From Paenibacillus sp. 19GGS1-52 (lineage in GTDB: Bacteria; Bacillota; Bacilli; Paenibacillales; Paenibacillaceae): a DNA stretch of 64,000 nt. The translations under genes were made by a program, and so were the position numbers. Of this stretch, positions 8,075 to 15,889 are shown piece after piece; position 1 is the first letter of the stretch; each line of letters begins with the position of its first letter. The notes below the pieces were generated by a model, which was given only the letters and a program-made list of their open reading frames with translations, was not told where the DNA came from and did no database searches. The DNA lies in contig NZ_CP059724.1 in assembly GCF_022369515.1 (NCBI RefSeq), positions 4,588,001 through 4,652,000 on the forward strand, read 5' to 3'.

Positions 8075-9441
8075 TCTTTATTTTTCTTATACTCCATATC
8101 AGTGAATAGTGTATTCGCGATCTCTTCAGCTAACCAAATCGCGCCTGCATAACCGACGATCGGATGACGATATAGTCCGGCACGATCATAGGTTGGGAAA
8201 CCCACACGTACCATGGGAATATTATTGTCGATAGAAGTAAATCGCCCCTTGGAATGGCCCAGAATCAGATCAAGCTCAACCTCCTTGTTCTTGATCCGGT
8301 TCTCCAGCTCCATCAGATCCGCATTCAATACGATCTCCATATCGAATTCCACATTTTCCTGCAGAGCCTTGATGCGAGGGTCGTTCTTATAGGTCGTATT
8401 GTCGTCACCAAGGAGTACAAGTACGGGCTTCATCTCCAAGTCAATGCAGAATTCAGCCAGACCGATCACCAGATCGGGGTGTCCATAGATAGCGACTTTC
8501 TTATCGGCCAGGAACATGTGCACGAGATCAGCCAAGGCATCGATGGCAATCCCCCGTTCGCGAACGAGCGATTCAGAAATGGATTTGCCAGTTAATAGCT
8601 TCACATTTTGCAGAAAAGTGTCCGTGTTGCGAATGCCGATTGGGGTAGGACCGATAATAGTTGGAATCGCGAAGTTTTTCTCCAGATATTTGGCCGCTTT
8701 TCCCCCTTCGTATTTATTGAGCGCGATCGTACCCAGTGCATTTGCCGTTCCGGTCATATCCTCTATTGTCGTGCTCCCGTGGGATTCGCCGCTTTTGTCC
8801 GGCATAATCGGTGAATCGAAGGATTCGATTTCAAACAGGACGGTCGCATCCACATCCATTTCTGCCAGAAGGTGCTTAAGCGCTTTTACGTCTCCCGGAT
8901 TGACCCAGCCTGTAATCAAGTTCAGCTTGCCGTTAGGTTGATCTTTCCGAGCAAAATGAGCGACAATAGCTTCCACGGCAACATCGTATCCACTAACCTG
9001 GCTTCCCACAAAGCTTGGGGTATGAATCGCTATCAGATGAACTTCGCGGCCCGCATATTTTTCCTTCAGCAGTCCGTTATTGAGCTTCATGATCACACCG
9101 TCAACGTCATCGCCAATGACCTCCGTCGAGCAGGTGGTGATGATTGGGACCACTTTTACATCCGGGTACCGCATCAAAAGCACATCAACCGCTTGTTCCA
9201 CACGATCCAAAGCGCCGAATACGGCTCCATCCTCATGTACAGAAGAAGAGGCGATTAAGAAATTATCCTTAAAATGCTGCGAGAACAGCAGGCGGACGAA
9301 CATTACACACCCCTGTCCACCATGGACGATTCCAATACAATCCTTGATTCCGATGCTGGCATATTGCGCACCTGCTGGCTGGCAGGTAAATATCGGATTA
9401 ATCACACCACTGCGGCCTTTTTGTACAATTTCACAAGTCAT
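8053..9441 (-). CDS. anfK: Fe-only nitrogenase FeFe protein, beta subunit
   Basis: 462 residues, the length expected for AnfK. The P-cluster ligand cysteines sit in NPIFTCQPAGAQYASIGI, VHGGQGCVMFVRLLFSQHF and ITTCSTEVIGDDVDG. The start is very close to AnfK of Azotobacter as I remember it, and the short N-terminus separates it from NifK, which carries an extra N-terminal extension. With AnfD and AnfG it forms the catalytic hexamer that reduces N2, and also CO2 and protons, using the FeFe cofactor. It lies 24 bp after anfG and overlaps the small HEPN-like gene downstream. Confidence 0.97.
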   Translation of the reverse strand: MTCEIVQKGRSGVINPIFTCQPAGAQYASIGIKDCIGIVHGGQGCVMFVRLLFSQHFKDNFLIASSSVHEDGAVFGALDRVEQAVDVLLMRYPDVKVVPIITTCSTEVIGDDVDGVIMKLNNGLLKEKYAGREVHLIAIHTPSFVGSQVSGYDVAVEAIVAHFARKDQPNGKLNLITGWVNPGDVKALKHLLAEMDVDATVLFEIESFDSPIMPDKSGESHGSTTIEDMTGTANALGTIALNKYEGGKAAKYLEKNFAIPTIIGPTPIGIRNTDTFLQNVKLLTGKSISESLVRERGIAIDALADLVHMFLADKKVAIYGHPDLVIGLAEFCIDLEMKPVLVLLGDDNTTYKNDPRIKALQENVEFDMEIVLNADLMELENRIKNKEVELDLILGHSKGRFTSIDNNIPMVRVGFPTYDRAGLYRHPIVGYAGAIWLAEEIANTLFTDMEYKKNKEWVLSVW

Positions 9442-9465
9442 AGTCTTACTCCCCCCGCTCCAGAA

Positions 9466-9816
9466 TTAATATAGTTTGACAGTAAGCTCTTTATTCAGAG
9501 AACCCGTAATGGTTACATAATCGATACGATCCTTTAGCCCTTGCATTAGCAGCTTAATTTCCGTTTTATCCATTGCAGATAACCACGGAAAGCGAGTTTT
9601 GTAGGCTTCGGCTAGAACCACGGCATCCACCCAATAACATTTATCAGCGGGTGTGCTCTTCTCCACAGGCTCTTCACATAGGATCTGCATCGTTTTGGTA
9701 AGTACGCCCTCATTTTGTTTTTCTCTGTCCCAGGCCCGGGAGTTGAATTGCCATAGACATTTCTTCATAATATAATTCTCCAGCTGCGCAATTCTGTCTT
9801 TCATCAGATTTTCCAT
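9466..9816 (-). CDS. anfG: Fe-only nitrogenase delta (gamma) subunit
   Basis: 116 residues. The features IAQLENYIMKKCLWQFNSRAWDRE and the end KDRIDYVTITGSLNKELT match AnfG/VnfG, the small third subunit found only in the V and Fe-only nitrogenases. AnfG stabilises the FeFe protein and is needed for full activity. The gene lies 21 bp after anfD and 24 bp before anfK. Its presence proves an alternative nitrogenase rather than a Mo enzyme; the D and K sequences then point to Fe-only rather than vanadium. Confidence 0.96.
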   Translation of the reverse strand: MENLMKDRIAQLENYIMKKCLWQFNSRAWDREKQNEGVLTKTMQILCEEPVEKSTPADKCYWVDAVVLAEAYKTRFPWLSAMDKTEIKLLMQGLKDRIDYVTITGSLNKELTVKLY

Positions 9817-9837
9817 TCGGGTGCTCCTCCCCTATGC

Positions 9838-11397
9838 TCACACACTGGCAAGCTGATTTTGTGTAATTGGGTATGTCTTATTTCTCAATTTGGAAACAGA
9901 GTCATATTCTCCGGTATACTGTCTCATTTCAGTTGAAGTTCTGATCTCTTCACTCAAATTCACATCGGAGGTCATTCTTTGGGTAGAGAATCCTTTATCC
10001 GTTGGAATCTTATCCTTGCTGATATCGAGGGCCGAGAGCTGATGAATCGGTGAATAAATGGCGTTATAGATATCGCGCGCGAATCTGACCCAGCCTTCAT
10101 ATCCCTTATAAGGGCCATTATGGTACGCATGCGCATTGAGATATGGAACCCGCACCTTCTTGGCTACTTCACCTGGACGTTTGCCGGTCAAGATGATATC
10201 CGGTTTCAGCATCTCCATGGCTTCAAGACCCTCAAGCTCATTCGGATCATCAATAGCGAGCGCACCTTGTTCACAGCGGGCAATCCCTTTTTCCATATCA
10301 CCCTGGTGACCGAATTTCGTATACATGGAGACGACCTCAAGCCCCATCTCCTCATGAATTACATTTGCCCAGTGCCACAGCTTAGAACCGCCGGGCCACA
10401 GACATACTCTTTTCCCTTGCAGGCGTTCCTTGTACCAGTCCAGCTCCGGCTTCCATCTGGCGGTTTGCTCATCAATGATCGCTTGCGCCCGATCCTCGAT
10501 CCCAAAGAATAAACCGACCTTGCGAAGAGATGCCGAGAGCGGTTCGAAACCAAAACCATCAATATCCAGACGTGGAATTCCATATTTCACTCGAAGTTCG
10601 TTACAGATGTATTCAGCCGATCTCGCACATTCCAGTACGTTAAGATGTGCTCCGTGCATCGCTCGGAGGTCGTCGTAGGAGCCATTTCCAGTAAAAGTGG
10701 ACAGCACCTGAATACCCATAGTCTTAAAATAATCCACCATTACTTCCTGATCACCTTGAATGTTGTATTCACCGACATAATTGATCACATAATCGCTGGT
10801 GATTACCGGTTCTACCGTTCCAACCTTTTGTTTGATCCAGGCAATATTAATGATATGATGTCCGCCTGACTGGCTCGGACCCGCGAATCCAGGAGCATTG
10901 CAGACGAAGATATCTACATCAGGCATTTCTTCCATGACCTCCCCCGCAACTGCACTTATATCGTCCCCAATCAGTGCTGTAGCACAGGTGGAGTAGATGG
11001 TCATTCGTTTGATCTGGGGAAAAGCCTTAAACGCTTCGATAATGTTCTGCTTCAGCAGTTTTTCGGCTCCAAATACGATATTCTTCTCCTTTACATCCGT
11101 CGCAAAGGTATTCTTGATCTGGAAGTTGTCATTGTCGCTAATATAACGTTTGGTTTGCCAGGTATCATAGGTGCATCCAACTGGTCCATGACTTAAATGG
11201 ATCACATCCTTCATCGGTGTCCCGATAACATGTTTGGCTCCGCAGTACACACAGCCACGTTCCGAGATGGTCCCTGGAATAGTGTTCAGATAACCTTCGG
11301 GAAGGGCCGATGTCAAATCCTCTCCAGGACCTTTCATAACTGCATGCTGTGTCCGTTCAGGAATACACTCGCTGCATTTAAATGTGTGATGTGGCAT
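9838..11397 (-). CDS. anfD: Fe-only nitrogenase FeFe protein, alpha subunit
   Basis: 519 residues, the usual AnfD length. Very high similarity to Azotobacter AnfD is evident by memory from the start (PEGYLNTIPGTISERG) through GPVGCTYDTWQTKRYISDND. P-cluster cysteines lie in ERGCVYCGAKH, GPVGC and YSTCATALIGDD. The cofactor-binding cysteine is in NVLECARSAEY and the cofactor histidine region is NAHAYHNGPYKG. The enzyme reduces N2 at the FeFe cofactor in the cytoplasm, with electrons from AnfH. It lies 77 bp after anfH and 21 bp before anfG. A ribosome site AGGAGGAATG precedes the ATG. Confidence 0.98.
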   Translation of the reverse strand: MPHHTFKCSECIPERTQHAVMKGPGEDLTSALPEGYLNTIPGTISERGCVYCGAKHVIGTPMKDVIHLSHGPVGCTYDTWQTKRYISDNDNFQIKNTFATDVKEKNIVFGAEKLLKQNIIEAFKAFPQIKRMTIYSTCATALIGDDISAVAGEVMEEMPDVDIFVCNAPGFAGPSQSGGHHIINIAWIKQKVGTVEPVITSDYVINYVGEYNIQGDQEVMVDYFKTMGIQVLSTFTGNGSYDDLRAMHGAHLNVLECARSAEYICNELRVKYGIPRLDIDGFGFEPLSASLRKVGLFFGIEDRAQAIIDEQTARWKPELDWYKERLQGKRVCLWPGGSKLWHWANVIHEEMGLEVVSMYTKFGHQGDMEKGIARCEQGALAIDDPNELEGLEAMEMLKPDIILTGKRPGEVAKKVRVPYLNAHAYHNGPYKGYEGWVRFARDIYNAIYSPIHQLSALDISKDKIPTDKGFSTQRMTSDVNLSEEIRTSTEMRQYTGEYDSVSKLRNKTYPITQNQLASV

Positions 11398-11474
11398 GAA
11401 TCATTCCTCCTAAATTTTAATGCCCTGACGGGTCTAAACTTACTTCGAAAGCATATGATTTTTTAGAAGAAATT

Positions 11475-12302
11475 CTAATCACCAATCCCGTATTTAACGA
11501 CCATTGCTTCTAATTCATCCATGGATAGAGGTTTAGGAATCACAAAATTTTCATTTTCAAGTATTTTGCGTCCCAGCTCTCCATATTCATGGGCCTGATT
11601 GCACTCAGCGTCATATTCAACAACTGTCTTTTTGTTAAATTCAGCTTTCTGCACAATGTTATCGCGGGGTACAAAATGAATCATCTGCGTGCCGATCGCT
11701 GCCGTGAATTCTTCCAGAAACTCTCTTTCCCTATCCACATTACGGCTGTTGCAGATGACACCACCCAGACGAACACCGCTTTGTTTGGCATATTTCACAA
11801 GGCCTTTACAAATATTATTTGCCGCATAAATGGCCATCATCTCACCTGAAGCAACAATGTAAACCTCTTGGGCTTTGCCATCGCGGATTGGCATTGCGAA
11901 CCCGCCGCATACAACGTCACCCAGTACATCAAAGAACACAAAATCTAAATCTTCTGTATAGGCACCATTATTTTCCATTAAATCAATGGCTGTAATTACA
12001 CCGCGGCCCGCACATCCTACTCCCGGTTCAGGACCGCCCGATTCTACGCATTGAATACCTAAATATCCGGATTTCACAACCTTCTCTGTGGTAATGTTCT
12101 CTGAACCTTCATCACGGAGCATATCCATTAATGTCTTTTGATTCATCCCACCAAGGATCATCCGGGTAGAGTCTGCCTTTGGGTCACAACCATGAATAAA
12201 GATCTTCTTATCATGAAAATAGGCCAGTGCTGCGGCGGTGTTTTGCTGTGTAGTCGATTTTCCGATTCCGCCCTTACCGTAAATTGCAATCTTTCTTGTC
12301 AT
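11475..12302 (-). CDS. anfH: Fe-only nitrogenase iron protein (dinitrogenase reductase)
   Basis: 275 residues. The P-loop is YGKGGIGKSTT, the [4Fe-4S] ligands are in GVGCAGRGV and VVCGGFAMP, and switch II is DVLGDVVCGGF. The protein transfers electrons to the FeFe protein with ATP hydrolysis. Features such as SGEMMAIYAANNICKGL are typical of all NifH forms; the AnfH assignment rests on the downstream anfDGK. It is first in the operon. A strong sigma-A-like promoter lies about 120 bp upstream. The arginine targeted by DraT ADP-ribosylation in some species (GCAGR) is present as in nearly all NifH. Confidence 0.96.
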   Translation of the reverse strand: MTRKIAIYGKGGIGKSTTQQNTAAALAYFHDKKIFIHGCDPKADSTRMILGGMNQKTLMDMLRDEGSENITTEKVVKSGYLGIQCVESGGPEPGVGCAGRGVITAIDLMENNGAYTEDLDFVFFDVLGDVVCGGFAMPIRDGKAQEVYIVASGEMMAIYAANNICKGLVKYAKQSGVRLGGVICNSRNVDREREFLEEFTAAIGTQMIHFVPRDNIVQKAEFNKKTVVEYDAECNQAHEYGELGRKILENENFVIPKPLSMDELEAMVVKYGIGD

Positions 12303-12422
12303 CTCTGTACACTCCTTTTTAATTTACAAGATTTCAGAACTCAGCATGATGGCGATGAACTTCACAACTTATTTCCAGCCCCTTATACGACCGCTCTTCA
12401 AAAGCACGTTTAAGTTGTTTAG

Positions 12423-12450
12423 ATCATAGCAAAACTGAAAAAACTGTCAA
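12423..12450 (-). promoter_or_regulatory. Sigma-A-type promoter of anfHDGK
   Basis: On the minus strand, TTGACA (12450-12445) and TATGAT (12428-12423) are 16 bp apart. No -24/-12 GG..GC pattern of a sigma-54 promoter was seen here, unlike anf promoters of Azotobacter driven by AnfA. The predicted leader is about 115 nt. Confidence 0.75.
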
Positions 12451-12505
12451 CGGATAAGGCAGACGTTCAAAATCCGCAGCAGCTTTTCATTCGTAAAACG
12501 AGCAT

Positions 12506-12615
12506 TGTAACCGTTATATTTTTAATTTCATTGCATTATTAAGCATCAATATCCGAACTTTATCTTTCGCGAATCTTATGATAGCGCAACCAATACCGGG
12601 TTGTTAACGGTTACA
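12506..12615. promoter_or_regulatory. Pair of inverted operator-like sites between anfH and the ferredoxin gene
   Basis: TGTAACCGTTA (12506-12516) and TAACGGTTACA (12605-12615) are perfect reverse complements with centres 99 bp apart. Each is itself part of an imperfect palindrome of the type TGTWAC..GTTAYA. The right copy lies at the ferredoxin promoter (candidate TTACAC/ATATAA at 12611-12639). The left one is upstream of the anfH promoter. Confidence 0.5.
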
Positions 12616-12745
12616 CAAGACTGGTGTGATATTATATAACATATTATTTGAATCTATTGTTAAACCATCCGTTTTCCATTGATTAGAACATAAGGTGAGA
12701 GGTAAAATGACGTGAGACGATATGAATAAAAGGAGAGAATAAGTT

Positions 12746-12979
12746 ATGAGCACTTATGTCAGTGTTAACAAGGAAGCTTGTATTGCATGTGGTTCCTGTA
12801 ATTCCGCCGCCCCGGATATTTTCGATCTGGATTATGACGGGATCGCTGAGGTGATTTATGCGGGGGATAAGAATCAGGGGATCACTCTCATCTCGGAGGA
12901 CTTACAAGAGGAACTCCAGGAAGCCATAGATGGCTGCCCAACTCAATGTATACTGCTGGCCGAGGTCCCTTTTGCTTAA
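12746..12979 (+). CDS. Single-cluster [4Fe-4S] ferredoxin
   Basis: 77 residues with ligands in CIACGSC near the N-terminus and GCPTQCI near the C-terminus. This is the arrangement of Bacillus-type single-cluster ferredoxins (Fer). The ATG follows the ribosome site AAAGGAGAGAATAAGTT. It diverges from the anfHDGK operon and shares its intergenic region, with one copy of the inverted operator-like repeat near its promoter. An electron carrier to AnfH is the natural guess, though the Rieske oxygenase downstream would also need a donor. Donor pairing is inferred. Confidence 0.92.
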   Translation: MSTYVSVNKEACIACGSCNSAAPDIFDLDYDGIAEVIYAGDKNQGITLISEDLQEELQEAIDGCPTQCILLAEVPFA

Positions 12980-13007
12980 AGATTAATAAGTTTTAGACTG
13001 ATCCATT

Positions 13008-13060
13008 AAAAAAACAGCGGCAGATCAAGACTTGATAAATACAGTCTTGGTCTGCCGCTG
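13008..13060. terminator. Bidirectional terminator / inverted repeat after the ferredoxin
   Basis: CAGCGGCAGATCAAGACT pairs almost perfectly with AGTCTTGGTCTGCCGCTG. On the minus strand it is followed by seven T, so it can end the gene at 13102-13629. It may also end the ferredoxin transcript. It abuts the repeat arm at 13066. Confidence 0.8.
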
Positions 13061-13065
13061 TTGTC

Positions 13066-13096
13066 GTTGAACTAACGTTCCCCGATAGTTGAATGA
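13066..13096. repeat. Cassette-boundary repeat, copy A (one arm)
   Basis: TTGAACTAACGTTCCCCG followed by ATAGTTGAATGA matches the 3' arm of the element at 15890-15993 (TTGAGCTAACGTTCACCG). Only this arm is clear; the adjoining hairpin may replace the other one. Confidence 0.5.
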
Positions 13097-13101
13097 TTTC
13101 T

Positions 13102-13629
13102 TCAACAGTCAAATGTGATTATAATTCTAAAATCAGATTTCTCCTTTCTTCCAACTAAGTTTCTGACGACATCCAAAAGTTTGCTTCCGCATTCCATATA
13201 ATTTACTGAGTCAATAAATACTTCGCCGTCCATGGTTTCGTCTTCATACTCAAATACTTGATCCCAATTAAATTCAAGCAGTTCTTTGGCAGTAAACCAC
13301 GTAGTACTATGAAATTCACCGTACTCTATTTGAAGTCGTATTTCTTCACTAACATCTTCCGGTAATCCACGTGGTTCACTGATATAAGGCATGTTCTCAG
13401 GATTTCGTATATTGGCTAAGATTGCAAAGAGGTCGTAATTCCGATCCTTGAAAACCATATCGTTGGACTCAACAATCCACGTCGGAGATTCGTCACGTTC
13501 AGGATAAAGAATCGCCCAGCTACTCTTTGTCCATTTATCAATCGATATCCATTTCCCTGACCTATCTGGGTCGTTGTATCGATGTCGATACATTTTTTGT
13601 TCCACAAAATAGTGAATATCCGTCCCCAT
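13102..13629 (-). CDS. Hypothetical protein (first gene of the putative cassette array)
   Basis: 175 residues from the ATG at 13629, preceded by GGAGGAACATT. Longer readings run upstream through the repeat at 13679-13765 and are unlikely. It begins MGTDIHYFVEQK and contains PDRSGKWISIDKW, a long acidic middle and the end IIITFDC. It has no membrane segment, signal peptide or known motif that I can name. Proteins starting MGTDIH often occur as standalone accessory or phage-like genes of unknown function. It is flanked by repeat arms on both sides and is on the same strand as the next two genes. Confidence 0.65.
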   Translation of the reverse strand: MGTDIHYFVEQKMYRHRYNDPDRSGKWISIDKWTKSSWAILYPERDESPTWIVESNDMVFKDRNYDLFAILANIRNPENMPYISEPRGLPEDVSEEIRLQIEYGEFHSTTWFTAKELLEFNWDQVFEYEDETMDGEVFIDSVNYMECGSKLLDVVRNLVGRKEKSDFRIIITFDC

Positions 13630-13678
13630 AATGTTCCTCCACTTTTCTAGACATCTTTGAAGATATTCTATGTTTCTC

Positions 13679-13765
13679 CAAACTATCCTGCCCGTTACTT
13701 CAATATAAAAAACAGATTGCATTAGCAGTCTGCTCTTTACGCTATCGTTTACCGTTAGAATCAGA
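13679..13765. repeat. Cassette-boundary repeat, copy B
   Basis: AACTATCCTGCCCGTTACTTCAA at the left (compare AACTATCCTGCCCGTTCGCTTAA in copy D) and TTTACGCTATCGTTTACCG at the right. The middle carries a short inverted repeat CAGATTGC/GCAGTCTG. Confidence 0.6.
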
Positions 13766-14459
13766 AGGGTAACAAGCTGGTGAATTATTTTCAATGGTCC
13801 AAGAAATAATCGTCGCACTATCTCGACCTTTACCAACGTGGACGGCTGTTAGCAATTCTTGAACACATGTGTCTAAAGAAAATTCAAATTGAGATTTTAA
13901 GCAATCATATATATTTCTCGGATTGTTGTAATGACATTCTCCGAACTCTAAAAGACCATCAGTCGTCATAAGAATCATGTTTTTCCCAGGACGAAGTTCA
14001 CGTAATCCAGTGGTATAACAAGGTATTCCATAATTAAATGCACTCTGATTTCCAAGCCATTCGTAAAAGTTCCTTTGGTTCATGGCAAACTGACCCATTT
14101 TTTGCAGTTCTTCATGAAGGAGGTAAAGGACACAGTCGCCTATATTAAGCCACCATAAATATGGTCCTTTTCTAACGCAGATTAGACAAGAAGTTTCTCC
14201 GACAATGTCTTTGCAAGCTACGTATTACTAATTCGGCACTTTGTGCGGTATTATGGGCATCTAAAATCACTAAAAATTCACAGCTATTATCCTCACTACG
14301 CCAAATAAGAGCCCCGTCCTCATTTTTGTTGGCACCAGAAGAAGTATTTCCTCCGTATAAGCCAATAGTGATGTCTTTATAATTTGTTACAAAGGGGGCA
14401 TCTAAGTGCTTATCTACATCACCTAACCAAATAAATTGACTTAGTTTCACAATTCCCAC
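13742..14459 (-). pseudogene. PP2C-type phosphatase, frameshifted
   Basis: Two open segments encode one PP2C-like protein. The 5' part (14459-14172) has GANKNEDGALIW and FLVILDAHNTAQSAELV, the metal-binding start of PP2C/SpoIIE phosphatases. The 3' part (reading through 14190 to 13742) has KGPYLWWLNIGDCVLYLL, ILMTTDGLLEFGE and GKGRDSATIISW. A one-base shift near 14180-14190 breaks the frame, just before the GDC motif. The gene lies directly after a T-box leader, which is a surprising combination. A programmed shift is possible but less likely than simple decay. In an intact form it would remove phosphate from Ser/Thr. Confidence 0.75.
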
Positions 14460-14494
14460 CTACCAACTGAAGTATTTATTGTTACTAAAGCAAC

Positions 14495-14745
14495 AAAAAA
14501 CCTATTGTCTACAAAGAGGCAATAGGTTTTTCCATCGCGGTACCACTCTTCTTGATTCGCTATTTAGTCGATAACGAATCATCTTAGAACCTAGTTACGG
14601 AGGTTAACCGTTAAGACCTTTCAACCTACCGCTCATGGGTGAGTTGGAGGGACTATCGGCTGTCTCGCACCTACCGAAAGTTCTCTGAGCAATAGATAAC
14701 CTTTAATACTTCCAATCAATGCATTTAGCCGTAAATTATTTGAAT
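14495..14745 (-). ncRNA. T-box riboswitch leader, probably leucine-specific
   Basis: On the minus strand the T-box sequence AGTGGTACCGCG lies at 14547-14536. It is followed by a terminator hairpin AAAAACCTATTGcctc..GACAATAGGTTTTTTG. Upstream, stem I features are visible: CAGAGAAC (AG-bulge region), GGTAGGTGCGAGAC (distal loop) and CCAACTCACCCATGAG, where CTC (14643-14641) just before ACC fits the specifier position. CUC would read leucine. The usual target would be leuS or leucine synthesis/transport genes. Here the next gene is a broken PP2C phosphatase, so the leader looks orphaned. Confidence 0.8.
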
Positions 14746-14747
14746 TG

Positions 14748-14777
14748 AGTATATAATCCCCAAATGTTCCCTGTCAA
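14748..14777 (-). promoter_or_regulatory. Promoter of the T-box leader
   Basis: Minus strand TTGACA (14777-14772), 18-bp spacer, TATACT (14753-14748). Confidence 0.7.
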
Positions 14778-14786
14778 CAAGCATTA

Positions 14787-14894
14787 TTGAGTTAAACTGC
14801 CCAATAGCTTAAAAGACTACCGATCTACTGGCAGCCTTCTGTCTTTACGCTATAGATCTGGTTGTTGAGCTATCGTTTCCCGTGAGCTCAATAG
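14787..14894. repeat. Cassette-boundary repeat, copy C
   Basis: About 108 bp, closely matching copy D. Shared blocks are CTACCGATCTACYGGCARCC, TTCTGTCTTTACGCTATAG and ATCTGGTTGTTGAGCTA. The ends TTGAGTTAAACTGCCC and CCCGTGAGCTCAATAG are imperfect inverted repeats. Confidence 0.75.
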
Positions 14895-15029
14895 TCTTAT
14901 GTTTTAATTAGAGTCGCTGCTTATAGTTGTGAGGCTTGCCGAACACCTAATGCAGTGACGTCCCGACGGGCTTAGGGGGCTGGATGTGGTCACTCGCTTC
15001 TCAGAGTGACCCGGAGCATCAATATGGTG

Positions 15030-15797
15030 TTAGCCGAGGGAAGTTCTGGAAGCAGCCATTGCATTTAAGGCGTTCTCAAAATAGCTATATACTTCATCTG
15101 CAATTCCCAGAAACTCTTCAACAAGTACATTACTATCCAAGTAACAAGCATACAGATAATCAACTAAAGCGGAGTCAATCTCACAATAGTTTAATATGGC
15201 ATTCTTCATCTTAATAATGTCATCTTGCCATACACCTGTATCTTCTAAAACCAAAGAGTATAATGCACGAATTAATCTCTTAGAGTAACCTTTGATATAT
15301 CTAGTTTCCATTGTGTTATCACTAGCATTAGAAAGTAAACTATGTATACGATCCACTTCCTCCTTGGTCTCTGTATTTAAGTCTAAAATGAACTCTGGAG
15401 AAATAATTATCGGTGGTACTTTTTCACCAACGTCATGACCATATATGCAAACACAAATTATCTTTACCCAAAAACCCCACTCATTTGGTTTACTTAATAC
15501 ATCGTCAATCGAGCAAATTATCGTATCAATCTTAGTTATTACTGGATATTCTTCCAAAAGCCTGTCTTTAATATTTGACAATCTTTCGTAATCAATATCT
15601 TTGGGACTTACACATACAATAGTAAAGTCTGCATCTGAATTAAAAGGTTTAGCAGTTCCTTTTGGAATCGAGCCACACATATAAATGCTATGAATCTTAC
15701 CTTTAAATTCGGTAAGTATATTATCTATATACTTATCAACAAAATCCTTATATTCACTTTGTATTACAATTCTATTTATAACTTTTTCTAATATCAT
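15030..15797 (-). CDS. Nucleotidyltransferase, aminoglycoside adenylyltransferase-like
   Basis: 255 residues. The N-terminal domain has the nucleotidyltransferase signature GSIPKGTAKPFNSDADFTIV (GS, then D-x-D). The C-terminal half is helical, as in AadA/ANT(9)-type antibiotic-modifying enzymes, but no specific drug can be named. The ATG follows AGGAGGAGTC. It is the third gene between repeats (copies C and D) and is on the same strand as the other two. A resistance or metabolite-modifying role is plausible. Orphan proteins of this fold also serve as toxins or tRNA modifiers. Confidence 0.75.
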   Translation of the reverse strand: MILEKVINRIVIQSEYKDFVDKYIDNILTEFKGKIHSIYMCGSIPKGTAKPFNSDADFTIVCVSPKDIDYERLSNIKDRLLEEYPVITKIDTIICSIDDVLSKPNEWGFWVKIICVCIYGHDVGEKVPPIIISPEFILDLNTETKEEVDRIHSLLSNASDNTMETRYIKGYSKRLIRALYSLVLEDTGVWQDDIIKMKNAILNYCEIDSALVDYLYACYLDSNVLVEEFLGIADEVYSYFENALNAMAASRTSLG

Positions 15798-15889
15798 ATA
15801 GACTCCTCCTAAACTAAGAACTTCTTTCGGCTAACGTCTTTTTTGCGAACTTCGTAAATTCGTCATGACTTAAGTTATTCGCGAAATCA

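Noticed and set aside
7467..12520. ModE (molybdate repressor) boxes at CGTTATAT words
   Set aside because: Half-sites CGTTATAT occur at 7471 and near 12512, but the second half of a ModE palindrome is not present at proper spacing.
12303..12745. GlnR site (TGTNA-N7-TNACA) upstream of anfH
   Set aside because: TGTTAACGGTTACA has the right ends but only 4 bp between them; TGTAA at 12506 lacks the partner. No good match found.
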